64,000 nucleotides of DNA from the NCBI GenBank assembly GCA_046309775.1, contig JBKCOM010000161.1:1-64000 (forward strand). The letters run 5' to 3'. Of the stretch, positions 1 to 8,663 are shown in pieces. The first letter of the stretch is position 1. Every line of letters begins with the position of its first letter. The DNA is from JAIXWP01 sp046309775 (lineage in GTDB: Bacteria > Bacteroidota > Bacteroidia > Flavobacteriales_D > Sanyastnellaceae). Under the pieces are notes generated by a model. That model was given only the letters and a program-made list of their open reading frames with translations. It did no database searches and was not told the origin of the DNA. The position numbers and the translations under genes are program-made.

Positions 1-158
1 TTGAATGCATAAGAATACTTCCCAAAATCCGATTCTGTCGTAAGTCTTGTCACGATCATAACTGAGACGAAACCGAGCACCTTCGTGATTCCATTGGCTA
101 CCAACATCCACATACCCTTGCGGTGAATGAACGTTTGTATGTAGTCTTTGACACTCAT
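1..158 (-). CDS. Polysaccharide flippase (Wzx/MATE-like), N-terminal fragment
   Basis: Reverse-strand reading from 158 opens with MSVKDYIQTFIHRKGMWMLV and runs off the window edge after 52 residues. The segment GITKVLGFVSVMIVTRLT followed by DFGKYSYAF is typical of the first helix of oligosaccharide flippases, which move lipid-linked glycan repeat units across the inner membrane. The start codon overlaps the stop of the upstream asparagine-synthase-like gene by one base (TAATG), so the two are probably translationally coupled. Too short to be certain; another multi-helix transporter of the polysaccharide biosynthesis group would fit as well. Confidence 0.6.
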   Translation of the reverse strand, partial: MSVKDYIQTFIHRKGMWMLVANGITKVLGFVSVMIVTRLTTESDFGKYSYAF

Positions 159-1792
159 TATTTTTTGAAATACATTTTACTTGCCTTAATCAAAGTAATT
201 ACAGAACCTTTATTCATCACGCTCATTGAATCATAATCGCGTTCCACCATTTCTTTCAGTTGAGGAAACAGTTCGAGTATGTTTTTATTTTCATTATATT
301 CTCTTGTAAAAAAATCCCGTAGTTGTGGTGATGATGCATACCATTCATCCACGGGTGTCATCGAGGCACCTTTAAAATTGTTGCGCGCATAAACGAGCTT
401 AATCATTGTCTTCATCTTCCACTTTGCCAAATGCAGCGAAAGTCCACCCTTCGGCAACGACCTATATCTCTCCCAAATATAGCGCTGTGCTTTTGGATAT
501 TTTTCTTTCATCCATCGCATGTAAATACCATGATTGGCAATCAAACTCGGGTTTAAAGCAAGAGCGGCTTCAACGAAATCAGCGCTAGTGAATGGGCTAA
601 ACAGCACGGCCTCATTTGTACTATAAGCCGCTGAATTTGTGTACAAAAAACCCCTATTATATAATTTGAAAATAACACTATCAGGAGTTTGACTCCACGC
701 TCTCATCAATTCATTTTGACAGAGAAATAAAGCTGGTCTATAGGCTATCATCGAACCGAACGTTCGTTCGGGCGTTGCGTTTTTCACAAAATACTCTGCT
801 AAAATCTCATTCCCCAATTGACCAGCCGCCACAAGACCAAAGCGCTTCTCGAGCCCATTAATAGCCAATCGATGGTGAGAACTCGCGAGATAATTAATCG
901 TGCCATCGTACTCATCCACGCTTTCTGTGAATGTCATATACTCACCCTCATGCAGGTCGAAAAAATTATATGTTAGCCCTAAGTCCGTCGCGATCTGTTC
1001 GCTTATTTGGTGATCAAAGTAATCCCTTTTGGAAAAGCAAAGGATTTCGGGCTTGACATCTTGTTTTATTGACTCAAACAAAACCGTGCGTGAATCAATG
1101 CCACCGCTGAGCAAGTTGAGCTGTGCCACATTGCACTTCTTCGCGAATTGAGTCATTTCAGCAGAAGCCTTCTCGAATGCTGAGGATAGTTGGGTGATCG
1201 CATCGGAGGGGTTTTTCAAACTCCTTTTGATTCCCAATAAGTTCTTTCTCATGCGAGTCTTAAAGTCGCCACCTCTCCATTCTAATGAATGCCCTGGAAG
1301 AAGTTTATAAACACCCTTTACGAGTGTTTTGTCGCCCAATATCGACGCGAAGGTCAAGAGCAGAGCAGCGCCCTCTTGATCAGGCACTATGGGTTTATCT
1401 TTCTTTTTGAGGAGTTGAATGAGTATGGACACCGAAGGAGCGAAAGCGAAAAAATCCACCTCTGAATAATAGAATAGAGGATGTTGCCGAGCGAAGTCGC
1501 CATGAAGCAATAGCCGCTCTTCTTTTTTATCATAATAAAAACCATGAACTGGTCCCGTAATAGTATCGAACGCCTCACATGAAGCAACTGATTGACGCAC
1601 CAAAGCGTGATCTAATTGCCAATCTGCAGTAGGGCTATTGATCCATGCACCGGAAAGGAATGATGCCTCGTCGGCGTTTTCATAAAGCGCATTTTTACGA
1701 ACAGCACTATTTCCACCAATAACATTAAACTCGCTGTGCCATTGACGGCTCTCTGAATCCTTGTATATAAGACCTGTGCAACCCTTTCTCAT
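158..1792 (-). CDS. Asparagine-synthase-like ATP-dependent amidotransferase
   Basis: 544 residues. The PP-loop SGGIDSRT lies at residues 229-236, the ATP pyrophosphatase signature of the AsnB C-terminal domain. The N-terminal half keeps the fold of the class II glutaminase domain (GDFARQHPLFYY at 98-109), but the protein begins MRKGCTG, so the catalytic Cys2 of true glutamine-dependent synthetases is not in place. Such diverged AsnB homologues are frequent in surface-polysaccharide loci, where they amidate or otherwise adenylate sugar acids; the coupled downstream flippase fits that. A lasso-peptide-type cyclase is an alternative but no precursor or B protein is visible. Family assignment is firm, substrate unknown. 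Confidence 0.8.
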   Translation of the reverse strand: MRKGCTGLIYKDSESRQWHSEFNVIGGNSAVRKNALYENADEASFLSGAWINSPTADWQLDHALVRQSVASCEAFDTITGPVHGFYYDKKEERLLLHGDFARQHPLFYYSEVDFFAFAPSVSILIQLLKKKDKPIVPDQEGAALLLTFASILGDKTLVKGVYKLLPGHSLEWRGGDFKTRMRKNLLGIKRSLKNPSDAITQLSSAFEKASAEMTQFAKKCNVAQLNLLSGGIDSRTVLFESIKQDVKPEILCFSKRDYFDHQISEQIATDLGLTYNFFDLHEGEYMTFTESVDEYDGTINYLASSHHRLAINGLEKRFGLVAAGQLGNEILAEYFVKNATPERTFGSMIAYRPALFLCQNELMRAWSQTPDSVIFKLYNRGFLYTNSAAYSTNEAVLFSPFTSADFVEAALALNPSLIANHGIYMRWMKEKYPKAQRYIWERYRSLPKGGLSLHLAKWKMKTMIKLVYARNNFKGASMTPVDEWYASSPQLRDFFTREYNENKNILELFPQLKEMVERDYDSMSVMNKGSVITLIKASKMYFKK

Positions 1793-1881
1793 AGGGCAAA
1801 TGCTATTATGAATAGAGAAGGCAAACTCAAACGATGTAATTAATTGGACTGCATATTACGAGGTAGAACGCAATATCAGAA

Positions 1882-1889
1882 TATCTTTG
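1882..1889 (+). promoter_or_regulatory. -7 box TATCTTTG before the PfkB kinase
   Basis: Exact match to the Bacteroidota -7 motif TAnnTTTG, 17 bases before the ATG at 1907. No good TTG -33 element at 19-21 bp spacing was seen, so this is a half-supported promoter. Confidence 0.5.
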
Positions 1890-1906
1890 CAAAAATAAAT
1901 GAATAA

Positions 1907-2833
1907 ATGAATTTAGTAGCCGTAGGAACGGTGGCCTTCGATTCGATCGAAACGCCATTTGCAAAGAAAGACAGAGTAATAGGTGGCGCAGCCACATATA
2001 TTACTCTTGCAGCATCACATTTTGTAAAAAACTCTGGTCTCATCAGCGTTATTGGAGACGACTTCCCCAATGAGATGTTGCAGGAAATGAAGAGCCGCGG
2101 CATCGACCAAGATGGCCTTCAAATAAAGCAGGGAGAAAAATCATTCTTCTGGGCAGGCAAGTATCATTACGATCTCAACTCTCGTGATACATTAATTACA
2201 GATTTGAATGTACTGGCCAATTTTGATCCGATTGTACCTGATGCATACCAGAACTGTGATTTCCTCATGTTGGGCAATCTCGCTCCTGCGGTGCAAATGC
2301 GTGTAATTGATCAAATCCCTAATCGTCCGAAGCTAGTGGTATTAGACACTATGAACTTCTGGATGGATATCGCCTGGGAAGATTTGATGAAGGTGATTGC
2401 TAAAATCGACGTACTTACGATCAATGATGAGGAAGCGCGGCAATTATCCAAAGAGTATTCTTTGGTACGTGCAGCCCGCAAAATATTGACCATGGGACCT
2501 AAATACCTTATTATTAAGAAGGGTGAACATGGAGCGCTTTTGTTTGATAAAGAAAATGTATTCTTCGCGCCTGCGCTTCCTTTGGAAGAAGTCGCTGACC
2601 CAACTGGCGCGGGAGACACTTTTGCCGGCGGTTTCATTGGATATCTTGCGCAGACGCAAAATATTAGTTTTGACAATATGAAGCGCGCGGTAATCGTGGG
2701 TTCGGCAATGGCCTCCTTCACCTGTGAGAAGTTTGGACCGGAAAGATTGCTTGAACTTACGAAGGAAGAAATTTCTTCTCGAATTGAGCAATTCGTTTCT
2801 CTCACGGAATTCGAACAGATATTAGAATTGTAA
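1907..2833 (+). CDS. PfkB-family carbohydrate/nucleoside kinase
   Basis: 308 residues, normal length for the ribokinase/PfkB family, which phosphorylates sugars or nucleosides with ATP in the cytoplasm. The N-terminal signature is GGAATYITLAAS around residues 26-37, and the C-terminal signature DPTGAGDTFAGGF begins near residue 231, with the catalytic Asp in GAGD and the anion-hole glycines. Substrate cannot be told from sequence. It stands alone between the divergent polysaccharide gene and a terminator, so the context gives no help. Confidence 0.85.
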   Translation: MNLVAVGTVAFDSIETPFAKKDRVIGGAATYITLAASHFVKNSGLISVIGDDFPNEMLQEMKSRGIDQDGLQIKQGEKSFFWAGKYHYDLNSRDTLITDLNVLANFDPIVPDAYQNCDFLMLGNLAPAVQMRVIDQIPNRPKLVVLDTMNFWMDIAWEDLMKVIAKIDVLTINDEEARQLSKEYSLVRAARKILTMGPKYLIIKKGEHGALLFDKENVFFAPALPLEEVADPTGAGDTFAGGFIGYLAQTQNISFDNMKRAVIVGSAMASFTCEKFGPERLLELTKEEISSRIEQFVSLTEFEQILEL

Positions 2834-2863
2834 TTTAAAAGACTGTTTTCATATTTTAAGGAG

Positions 2864-2896
2864 TGCCGCACCATAAATGGATGCGGCATTTTTTTT
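2864..2896 (+). terminator. Intrinsic terminator after the PfkB kinase
   Basis: Stem TGCCGCA (2864-2870) pairs with TGCGGCA (2882-2888), followed by eight T. The loop itself contains CCA-TAAA-TGG, a small inner hairpin identical to the core of the REP-like palindromes near 46.4 kb. Confidence 0.8.
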
Positions 2897-2977
2897 CGAT
2901 TGGTATGAAAGGCAATGGCGCGGTATGAGTTGAAGTATTTGTGCATGCAATTGCTTTGTTATTGAAACATTAAAACG

Positions 2978-3008
2978 CGAGGTGCCGTAATAAGGGGCAC
3001 ATACCTCG
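2978..3008 (+). promoter_or_regulatory. Hairpin directly in front of a start codon
   Basis: CGAGGT (2978-2983) pairs with ACCTCG (3003-3008), with an inner GCC/GGC pairing. The stem ends six bases before the ATG at 3015 and has no T tract, so it looks like a 5'-UTR structure rather than a terminator. Function unknown. Confidence 0.4.
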
Positions 3009-3014
3009 ATTTTG

Positions 3015-6000
3015 ATGAAAACAAAGATTTACAAAACACTGGCTTTAATAATAGGAATAGCGACCTCAGGTCAAATATTCTCACAAGCCCCAGGAGGCGT
3101 TTCTTCTGGTCTTTCCATTTGGTTGAAGGCCGATGCTGGAACGTCTAGTTCAAGCAATGGTGCCTTACTTACCTTCTGGAACGATCAGTCTGGGAATGGT
3201 GTTAATGCAACGCAATCGGACCCTTCTTCTGCTCCGAGACCCAGATTAGTTACCAACGCCATGAATGGCAACCCTGCAATTGAATTCAATGGGGGTGGCC
3301 GCTTCTTTAATATCAACTATTCATCACTAGGTAGCGATTATACCATCATTACCGTGGTTGAAAGAGTTGATGCAAGCACGTTGAGATACGTTGTTGGCGT
3401 ACAAAGTACAACACCACGAGGAATGCACCTAGGGTATGCGAACAACACCACCCTGCGCTTTGGAGAAAATGCGGCGGCGGCCAATGCGGATGTTACCGTA
3501 AACGGCTATGACGCTGCCACTGAAACACCATGCGTAGTGATGGGTGAATATCCTTCTACAAGCTCACGCACTGTGACCGAAATAAAAAATGCAGTCACTA
3601 GTACCACCACAGACAATGATGCGACCACCAGTCCAGGAATGACCAATGGCGTAATCGGACGTGGTTTTGGAACTCAGGGCATCAATGGATACATCGCAGA
3701 GGTGATTGCTTACAATAGACAATTGACTGCTTCTGAAAAAGCAAACATATATACCTATCTATCGATAAAGTATGGTTTCAGCATTGCAGTCGCCGAACAC
3801 GATTATTATGGCTTCTCAAGCTATTCTCATGACTTATTTGGAATTGGAAACAACACCGCCCAAGGTCTTAATCAAACAAGCGCTCAAAGCGAAAACAGCG
3901 ATGGTATTGTTCAGTTCTCAAGTCCTTCAAGTCTTGGCAATGGCGATTATTTGATCTGTGGAAATGATAATGGCAGCACCTCTTTCAGTGCCTACGGTGG
4001 CAGCAGTTGTGCTATTACAAATATCATGGGCAGACGCTGGAAAGTTGAAGAGACTGGAGAAGTCGGAACAATCACCGTTCGCTTTAATGTATCAGGTCTC
4101 ACGCCCTCTCCATCAGATATGATCTTAATTGTAGATAATGATGGTGATGGATATGACGATGAAACACCAATAGAAGGTACCTACTCTGCTCCATTCTTGA
4201 CATTCACTGGCGTGAGTATGAACAATGGAGCTGAATTCACACTCGCTGAAGCCACTGCCGTTTGGTACAGCCGTGCTTCCGGTAATACTACGGATGCGAT
4301 TTGGTCAAAGAGCCCAACAGGCTCGCCACAAGCTATCTCATCTTTCTGCAGCCGCACAAGTATTGTGATTCAAGCCGGTCATAGCATCACTAACAATGCA
4401 CTGATCACCGCTCGCAACTTTACCATTGAAAACACTGCAAGTTTCAATCAAGGATCTACATCAATGACTTTGCATGGAACTTATCTGAACAGCGGTACAC
4501 ATACCATTACAACAGGTACAGTCAATTTCAACGGTACAAGCTCGCAGTCGATTACTGGAACTACGATTACTGAATTCCATAATGTGAATTGCAATAATGC
4601 CGCTGGTGTATCGGTAGCAGGAACAGGAATGAGCGTAAAAGGGCTACTTCAGGTGAACGCTGGAACATTCAGCACAAATGGTAGATTGACACTTAACTCA
4701 TATAGCACTGGAACCGGTAGTATCGGACCTCTAACAAGTGGAGATGTTGTGGGTGATGTCACCATTCAAAGAAATCACACTGCTCTTAGCAATGGATGGG
4801 TAAATATCTGTGCGCCTGTTTCTGGAGAAATAGTGAGCGATTGGAATGATGATATGATCACAACCGGCTTCCCAGGTTCCGACTTCCCAAGCAATTCTTT
4901 TAATAATGTGCAATGGTATAATGAGACATTATCAGGAAACAGAAATCAAGGATACGTTGGGGTAACATCCATATCTGAAGGGTTGGTTGCTGGACGTGGC
5001 TACTTCATCTATATGAATGCTGGAAATCTCAATCTGGATGTAACTGGTCCAATCTTGAAAAATTTGCAGTCGCTTCCTGTAACGTTTACTAATACAGGCA
5101 ATGCTGTAGCTGACGGCTGGAGTCTTGTTGGAAATCCATACCCATCTGCAATCGATTGGGATGCCACTGGTTGGACAAAGACGAATGTCGCCAACGCGGT
5201 ATACGTATACGATCAAGCCATTGGTCAATTTGCAAGCTACATCAATGGTGTAGGCACCAATGGTGGCACAGGAATCATCCCGAGCTCACAAAGCTTCTTT
5301 GTTCAGGCTAATGGAGCCTCTCCTATATTGAGAGTTACCGAAAGCGTAAAAACATCAACAAGTGGCACATTTAAGAATCTCCGTTCAAGTAATATGATTA
5401 AACTGTCGCTCAATAATGGTGGCAGAAAAGATGAGACGATCATCACTTTCGACGAGACATCAACCGCAGGATTTGAATACGAGGCTGATGCGCAAAAGCT
5501 AAAAAGTCCTCAAGAGAGCGCTCCGTACTTCTGTTCGGTAAGTACTGACGGCTTTGACCTTGCGATCAACGGTTTCCCAAGCGATAAAGAAGAGTTTATC
5601 ATTCCATTGAAGATAGAGTCGCTCGCTGGTGGAAAAGCAGTGATTAGCTGGAGCGGCAACGTTGCCGAAGAAGGTTATACTTACTTCTTTGAAGACATGC
5701 TCACTAAAAAGCAAGTAGACATGGCCACCACACAATCTTTGCCGGTGGAATTACTACCCGATAACAATGAAGCACGCTTCCAAATCAGAAAAGCACGTAA
5801 CGCTGAAGTAACAATAGAAGAAAAGACCGAAAACATCACAGGCTATCTCAGTACTGGAGGTGTGGTATTGAACTTCAACTATAATGAGGCCTACAACTTC
5901 AAGATTACTGCCTATAATGTATTGGGGCAGCAATTGATTGAACCTATTGTAGGTAGTTACTCCAATCAAACGATTCAATTTGGCGATGCTCGCTACGCTC

Positions 6001-6068
6001 AAAATGCCTTTATAGACATTATTAATACAGATACGGGGGAGCGCACCACTATTAGATTAGGTAATTAA
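3015..6068 (+). CDS. Large secreted LamG/ConA-like protein with C-terminal sorting region
   Basis: About 1017 residues. ATG at 3015 is preferred to the in-frame TTG at 3012. A signal peptide ends near IFSQAPGG. Residues ~30-255 form a concanavalin-like domain (SIWLKADAG, FWNDQSGNG, GNPAIEFNG, ANIYTYLSIKYG), common in Bacteroidota surface proteins. A repetitive beta-rich middle follows (TITTGTVNFNG, VTIQRNHT), then a region with WSLVGNPYPSAIDW. The last ~80 residues (FKITAYNVLGQQLIEP) resemble a T9SS sorting domain but are less canonical than those of other proteins here. Role probably adhesive or carbohydrate-binding; no catalytic motif seen. Confidence 0.75.
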   Translation: MKTKIYKTLALIIGIATSGQIFSQAPGGVSSGLSIWLKADAGTSSSSNGALLTFWNDQSGNGVNATQSDPSSAPRPRLVTNAMNGNPAIEFNGGGRFFNINYSSLGSDYTIITVVERVDASTLRYVVGVQSTTPRGMHLGYANNTTLRFGENAAAANADVTVNGYDAATETPCVVMGEYPSTSSRTVTEIKNAVTSTTTDNDATTSPGMTNGVIGRGFGTQGINGYIAEVIAYNRQLTASEKANIYTYLSIKYGFSIAVAEHDYYGFSSYSHDLFGIGNNTAQGLNQTSAQSENSDGIVQFSSPSSLGNGDYLICGNDNGSTSFSAYGGSSCAITNIMGRRWKVEETGEVGTITVRFNVSGLTPSPSDMILIVDNDGDGYDDETPIEGTYSAPFLTFTGVSMNNGAEFTLAEATAVWYSRASGNTTDAIWSKSPTGSPQAISSFCSRTSIVIQAGHSITNNALITARNFTIENTASFNQGSTSMTLHGTYLNSGTHTITTGTVNFNGTSSQSITGTTITEFHNVNCNNAAGVSVAGTGMSVKGLLQVNAGTFSTNGRLTLNSYSTGTGSIGPLTSGDVVGDVTIQRNHTALSNGWVNICAPVSGEIVSDWNDDMITTGFPGSDFPSNSFNNVQWYNETLSGNRNQGYVGVTSISEGLVAGRGYFIYMNAGNLNLDVTGPILKNLQSLPVTFTNTGNAVADGWSLVGNPYPSAIDWDATGWTKTNVANAVYVYDQAIGQFASYINGVGTNGGTGIIPSSQSFFVQANGASPILRVTESVKTSTSGTFKNLRSSNMIKLSLNNGGRKDETIITFDETSTAGFEYEADAQKLKSPQESAPYFCSVSTDGFDLAINGFPSDKEEFIIPLKIESLAGGKAVISWSGNVAEEGYTYFFEDMLTKKQVDMATTQSLPVELLPDNNEARFQIRKARNAEVTIEEKTENITGYLSTGGVVLNFNYNEAYNFKITAYNVLGQQLIEPIVGSYSNQTIQFGDARYAQNAFIDIINTDTGERTTIRLGN

Positions 6069-6101
6069 ACCACAACCAAAATAGTTTTTTACTAGATGAA
6101 T

Positions 6102-6134
6102 AGGCCGTTTCGTGAAGCACGAAGCGGCCTTTTT
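6102..6134 (+). terminator. Intrinsic terminator after the LamG protein
   Basis: AGGCCG-TTTCGTG pairs with CACGAA-GCGGCCT (6102-6130), followed by TTTT. Confidence 0.8.
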
Positions 6135-6277
6135 CATTCATCCATTTTCCTTACCGCTTATCCTTGAAATCATCAATTTATATTTTTCTGAAAAAAAATG
6201 TGTAACAAAATGGAAGTCGTGGCGTCATACTATCAAACAAACAGAATTTAAAAAACCAACATAAAAAAACAAACGCC

Positions 6278-6646
6278 ATGAAAAGCATTGCACTCACTTT
6301 AACAATCCTATTCAGTGTTCTCATCAACACTACAGTAAGCGCTGACAACACTGATGTTAACCGCGACAAGAACAAGAAAAAAACTGCGCTAAAGCGCTCC
6401 ATGGACAAAGAAGTAAGCAAGCACATCTTTTATCCGCAAAGCACCAAAGAGGAAATTGAAGGAACTGCTGATGTGATGTTGCAAGTATATCCAGAGGGTG
6501 ATGTTCGTGTAGTATTGATTCAAACAAAAAATCCGTTGATCAAGAAATTCATTGAATCACAGGTAAGAAAAATGAAGGTAGATAAAGACAGTGTGGTAAT
6601 AGGAGAAGTATTCCGCTACCGTTTAACCTTCAAGAAATCCGCATAA
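6278..6646 (+). CDS. Small exported protein with TonB-C-like fold
   Basis: 122 residues with a signal peptide (LTLTILFSVLINTTVSA). The remainder reads IEGTADVMLQVYPEGDVRVV, then ES-QVRKMKV and FRYRLTFKK, the beta-alpha-beta pattern of the TonB C-terminal domain family (a positive regulator or peptidoglycan-side partner in other proteins). No N-terminal membrane anchor as in real TonB, so it is a stand-alone periplasmic domain. The reverse-strand gene at 8664-8987 is a clear paralogue (EGTVEVSFKIDMNGKL...YRFVFKK). Function unknown. Confidence 0.65.
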   Translation: MKSIALTLTILFSVLINTTVSADNTDVNRDKNKKKTALKRSMDKEVSKHIFYPQSTKEEIEGTADVMLQVYPEGDVRVVLIQTKNPLIKKFIESQVRKMKVDKDSVVIGEVFRYRLTFKKSA

Positions 6647-6684
6647 GGCTGCAAGTAGTAATTTTCATAACAAACAGGTTGAAG

Positions 6685-6720
6685 GCCGTCGGGATAAAGA
6701 TTCCGGCGGCTTTCTTATTT
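6685..6720 (+). terminator. Intrinsic terminator between the TonB-C-like gene and rlmN
   Basis: GCCGTCGG (6685-6692) pairs with CCGGCGGC (6703-6710, one G-T pair), then TTTCTTATTT. Confidence 0.75.
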
Positions 6721-6726
6721 GTGCAG

Positions 6727-6734
6727 TATCTTTG
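6727..6734 (+). promoter_or_regulatory. rlmN: -7 box TATCTTTG of rlmN
   Basis: Matches TAnnTTTG and ends eight bases before the ATG at 6743, so the transcript must be almost leaderless. It also overlaps the alternative TTG start at 6719, which argues against that start. Confidence 0.6.
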
Positions 6735-6742
6735 CATCCGAA

Positions 6743-7783
6743 ATGCCGATTGCTCAAAAGGACATACGCAGCCTCACCCTCGAAGAACTCATCACCTTCA
6801 TTGAAGCACATGGTGAAAAAAAGTTCCGTGCTAAACAGGTAATGGAATGGCTTTGGAAAAAGTCGGCTACGACTTTTGACCAAATGTCGAATATCGGGAA
6901 AGGTCTGCAGGAGTTACTTTCTGAACATTTCACACTTCACACTATCAGCTTGCTTGATCGCCAAGTAAGCAACGACAAAACTGTAAAATGCGCTTTTCAA
7001 TTGGAGGGTGACAAAGTGGTAGAAGGAGTACTCATTCCGACCACGAGCCGAATGACAGCATGTATTTCCTCACAGGTAGGATGTAGTCTGGGTTGTAAAT
7101 TTTGTGCTACCGGCAGACTCAAGATGATGCGCAACCTCACAGCAGGTGAGATTTATGATCAAGTGGTGTTTTTGAGAAATGAAGCAAACAGCCGCTATCA
7201 AATTCCATTGAGCAATATTGTGTATATGGGCATGGGTGAGCCTCTTTTGAACTATAAAAATGTTCTCACCTCCATTGAAAAGATTACCTCACCCGATGGT
7301 TTGGGGATGTCGCCGCAGCGCATTACTGTAAGCACTGCGGGAATTGCCAAGATGATCAAAAAGCTCGGGGATGATCAAGCGAAGTTCAACCTAGCTTTGT
7401 CATTACATGCCGCCAACGACGAAAAGCGCAATCACATCATGGATATCAATGAGACTAATAATCTCGAGATCCTGTCGGATGCATTGCGCTATTTCTATGA
7501 TAAAACCGGTACTCGCATAACGTTTGAGTATATCATTTTCAAGGATTTTAATGATACTATCAAAGACGCTCACGAGTTGGCCAATTATTCGAAGAATTTG
7601 CCGGTAAAAATCAATATCATTGAGTACAACCCTATCGACGACGGGGAGTTTCAACAGGCATCACCTGAAAGAGTCGATGCCTTTGCTAAGTTTCTAGAGA
7701 GCAGAAATCTTGTAGTCAATGTTCGCCGAAGCCGCGGCAAAGACATCGACGCCGCCTGTGGCCAGCTAGCTAACAAACACTAA
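6743..7783 (+). CDS. rlmN: 23S rRNA (adenine-C2)-methyltransferase RlmN
   Basis: 346 residues from the ATG at 6743. Radical SAM enzyme that methylates C2 of A2503 in 23S rRNA and A37 of some tRNAs. Seen: the cluster motif CSLGCKFCATG (CxxxCxxC), the GGEP-like MGMGEPLLN, and the C-terminal AACGQLANKH that carries the methyl-accepting cysteine. I start at 6743 because a -7 promoter box lies at 6727-6734, between this ATG and the more upstream TTG. The 3' end is repeated 48 bases further downstream. Confidence 0.95.
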   Translation: MPIAQKDIRSLTLEELITFIEAHGEKKFRAKQVMEWLWKKSATTFDQMSNIGKGLQELLSEHFTLHTISLLDRQVSNDKTVKCAFQLEGDKVVEGVLIPTTSRMTACISSQVGCSLGCKFCATGRLKMMRNLTAGEIYDQVVFLRNEANSRYQIPLSNIVYMGMGEPLLNYKNVLTSIEKITSPDGLGMSPQRITVSTAGIAKMIKKLGDDQAKFNLALSLHAANDEKRNHIMDINETNNLEILSDALRYFYDKTGTRITFEYIIFKDFNDTIKDAHELANYSKNLPVKINIIEYNPIDDGEFQQASPERVDAFAKFLESRNLVVNVRRSRGKDIDAACGQLANKH

Positions 7784-7798
7784 AAATTAGAAGTACCC

Positions 7799-7831
7799 GC
7801 CACTTGTGGCCAATTGGCAAACAAACACTAA
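7799..7831 (+). pseudogene. Second copy of the rlmN 3' end
   Basis: In frame this 33-base stretch reads ATCGQLANKH-stop, against AACGQLANKH-stop at 7751-7783. Nine of the ten residues agree while several third positions differ (CAG/CAA, CTA/TTG, GCT/GCA), and similarity continues for eight bases after the stop. The pattern of almost only synonymous differences indicates the tail of another rlmN allele, not a fresh tandem duplication. No start or upstream coding sequence accompanies it. Confidence 0.75.
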
Positions 7832-7847
7832 AACTTAGACCATAAAA

Positions 7848-7869
7848 AATGCCTCATTACTGAGGCATT
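7848..7869. terminator. Bidirectional terminator between convergent genes
   Basis: AATGCCTC (7848-7855) pairs with GAGGCATT (7862-7869), with an A-run on the left and T-rich sequence on the right, between rlmN and the convergent lipoprotein gene. Confidence 0.8.
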
Positions 7870-7892
7870 TTAGAATCTTATTTTAAAGAAGA

Positions 7893-8237
7893 TTACTGTG
7901 CTGGTGGAACGCTATCCATTGCAGCATCCATGCTATTGAGCATTTCCTGCATCTTTCTCTCAGCTTCTTCCTCAGCCTTTTTCTTAGCATCAGCAGAACA
8001 CTCGTCCAATACAGCAGAAGTCTGCTCTGGAGTCATGTCAGCCTTTGGGTACTGAGCAACGAGCTTATCTACATAGCAATCGCAAATAGCCTTTGCATCA
8101 TCTGGGTAGACAATCTCTTGAAGAGAAGTGCAAGTTTCTTTCATTGAAGTTTTGTTTTCTTCTGTCCAGCCGCCACCGCAAGATGAAAGGGCAACAATGC
8201 CGCAAGCCGCGAAGAAAAGAGCAAATGACTTTTTCAT
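7893..8237 (-). CDS. Small cysteine-containing lipoprotein
   Basis: 114 residues. A lipoprotein signal ends in LSSC at residue ~20 followed by GGG. The mature part holds four further cysteines (ETCTSL, AICDCYVDKL, DECSAD) and a charged, helical C-terminus rich in Lys/Glu (KKKAEEEAERKMQEML). The pattern C...CDCYVDKL is often seen in small Bacteroidota lipoproteins of unknown role. Nothing in the neighbourhood points to a pathway. Confidence 0.7.
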   Translation of the reverse strand: MKKSFALFFAACGIVALSSCGGGWTEENKTSMKETCTSLQEIVYPDDAKAICDCYVDKLVAQYPKADMTPEQTSAVLDECSADAKKKAEEEAERKMQEMLNSMDAAMDSVPPAQ

Positions 8238-8301
8238 GTTGGATATAAATTATTAAATTGTTTAGCGGGACGAATGTAGGATAATTCCCTAAAACTCAAA
8301 A

Positions 8302-8646
8302 TTAAATCGCTGGATATTTCACCTTAACGAATTTATGGTCTTTTTGACGGTATCTAATAATAACAGTCGTTCCTGGCTCATACAATGGAGCTCCTTCGCT
8401 GCGTTCTTCGGCCCTAAACTTCACCACTTGACCATCCAATGTGGTGAATTCAATTAGGGGATAGTAATAGCGTTTGCCACCTTCAGACATCGCCATCCAA
8501 TTGGTAATGATACCTGTTGTTTCGTTGCTTTGAAACGGGAACAAAATATAGCTCTTGAATTTCCACCAAATAAAAATAATGACCACAGTAATTGCAATGC
8601 CATAAGACAGCCACGCAGGCATCTCTATATTTTCCAAAAAATCCAT
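8302..8646 (-). CDS. DUF3592-like membrane protein
   Basis: 114 residues with one membrane helix (YGIAITVVIIFIWWKF) and a soluble beta-rich C-terminus (GIITNW, YYYPLIEFTTLDGQVVKF, YEPGTTVIIRYRQKDHKFV). This arrangement matches the DUF3592 group of small membrane proteins. Function not known. It follows the TonB-C-like gene in the same direction after a 17-base gap, so the two may be co-transcribed. Confidence 0.65.
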   Translation of the reverse strand: MDFLENIEMPAWLSYGIAITVVIIFIWWKFKSYILFPFQSNETTGIITNWMAMSEGGKRYYYPLIEFTTLDGQVVKFRAEERSEGAPLYEPGTTVIIRYRQKDHKFVKVKYPAI

Positions 8647-8663
8647 GTGACAAAATTGGTAAA

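Noticed and set aside
6719..6742. TTG start giving an eight-residue longer RlmN
   Set aside because: A -7 promoter box (6727-6734) lies inside this extension, so the transcript starts after it.
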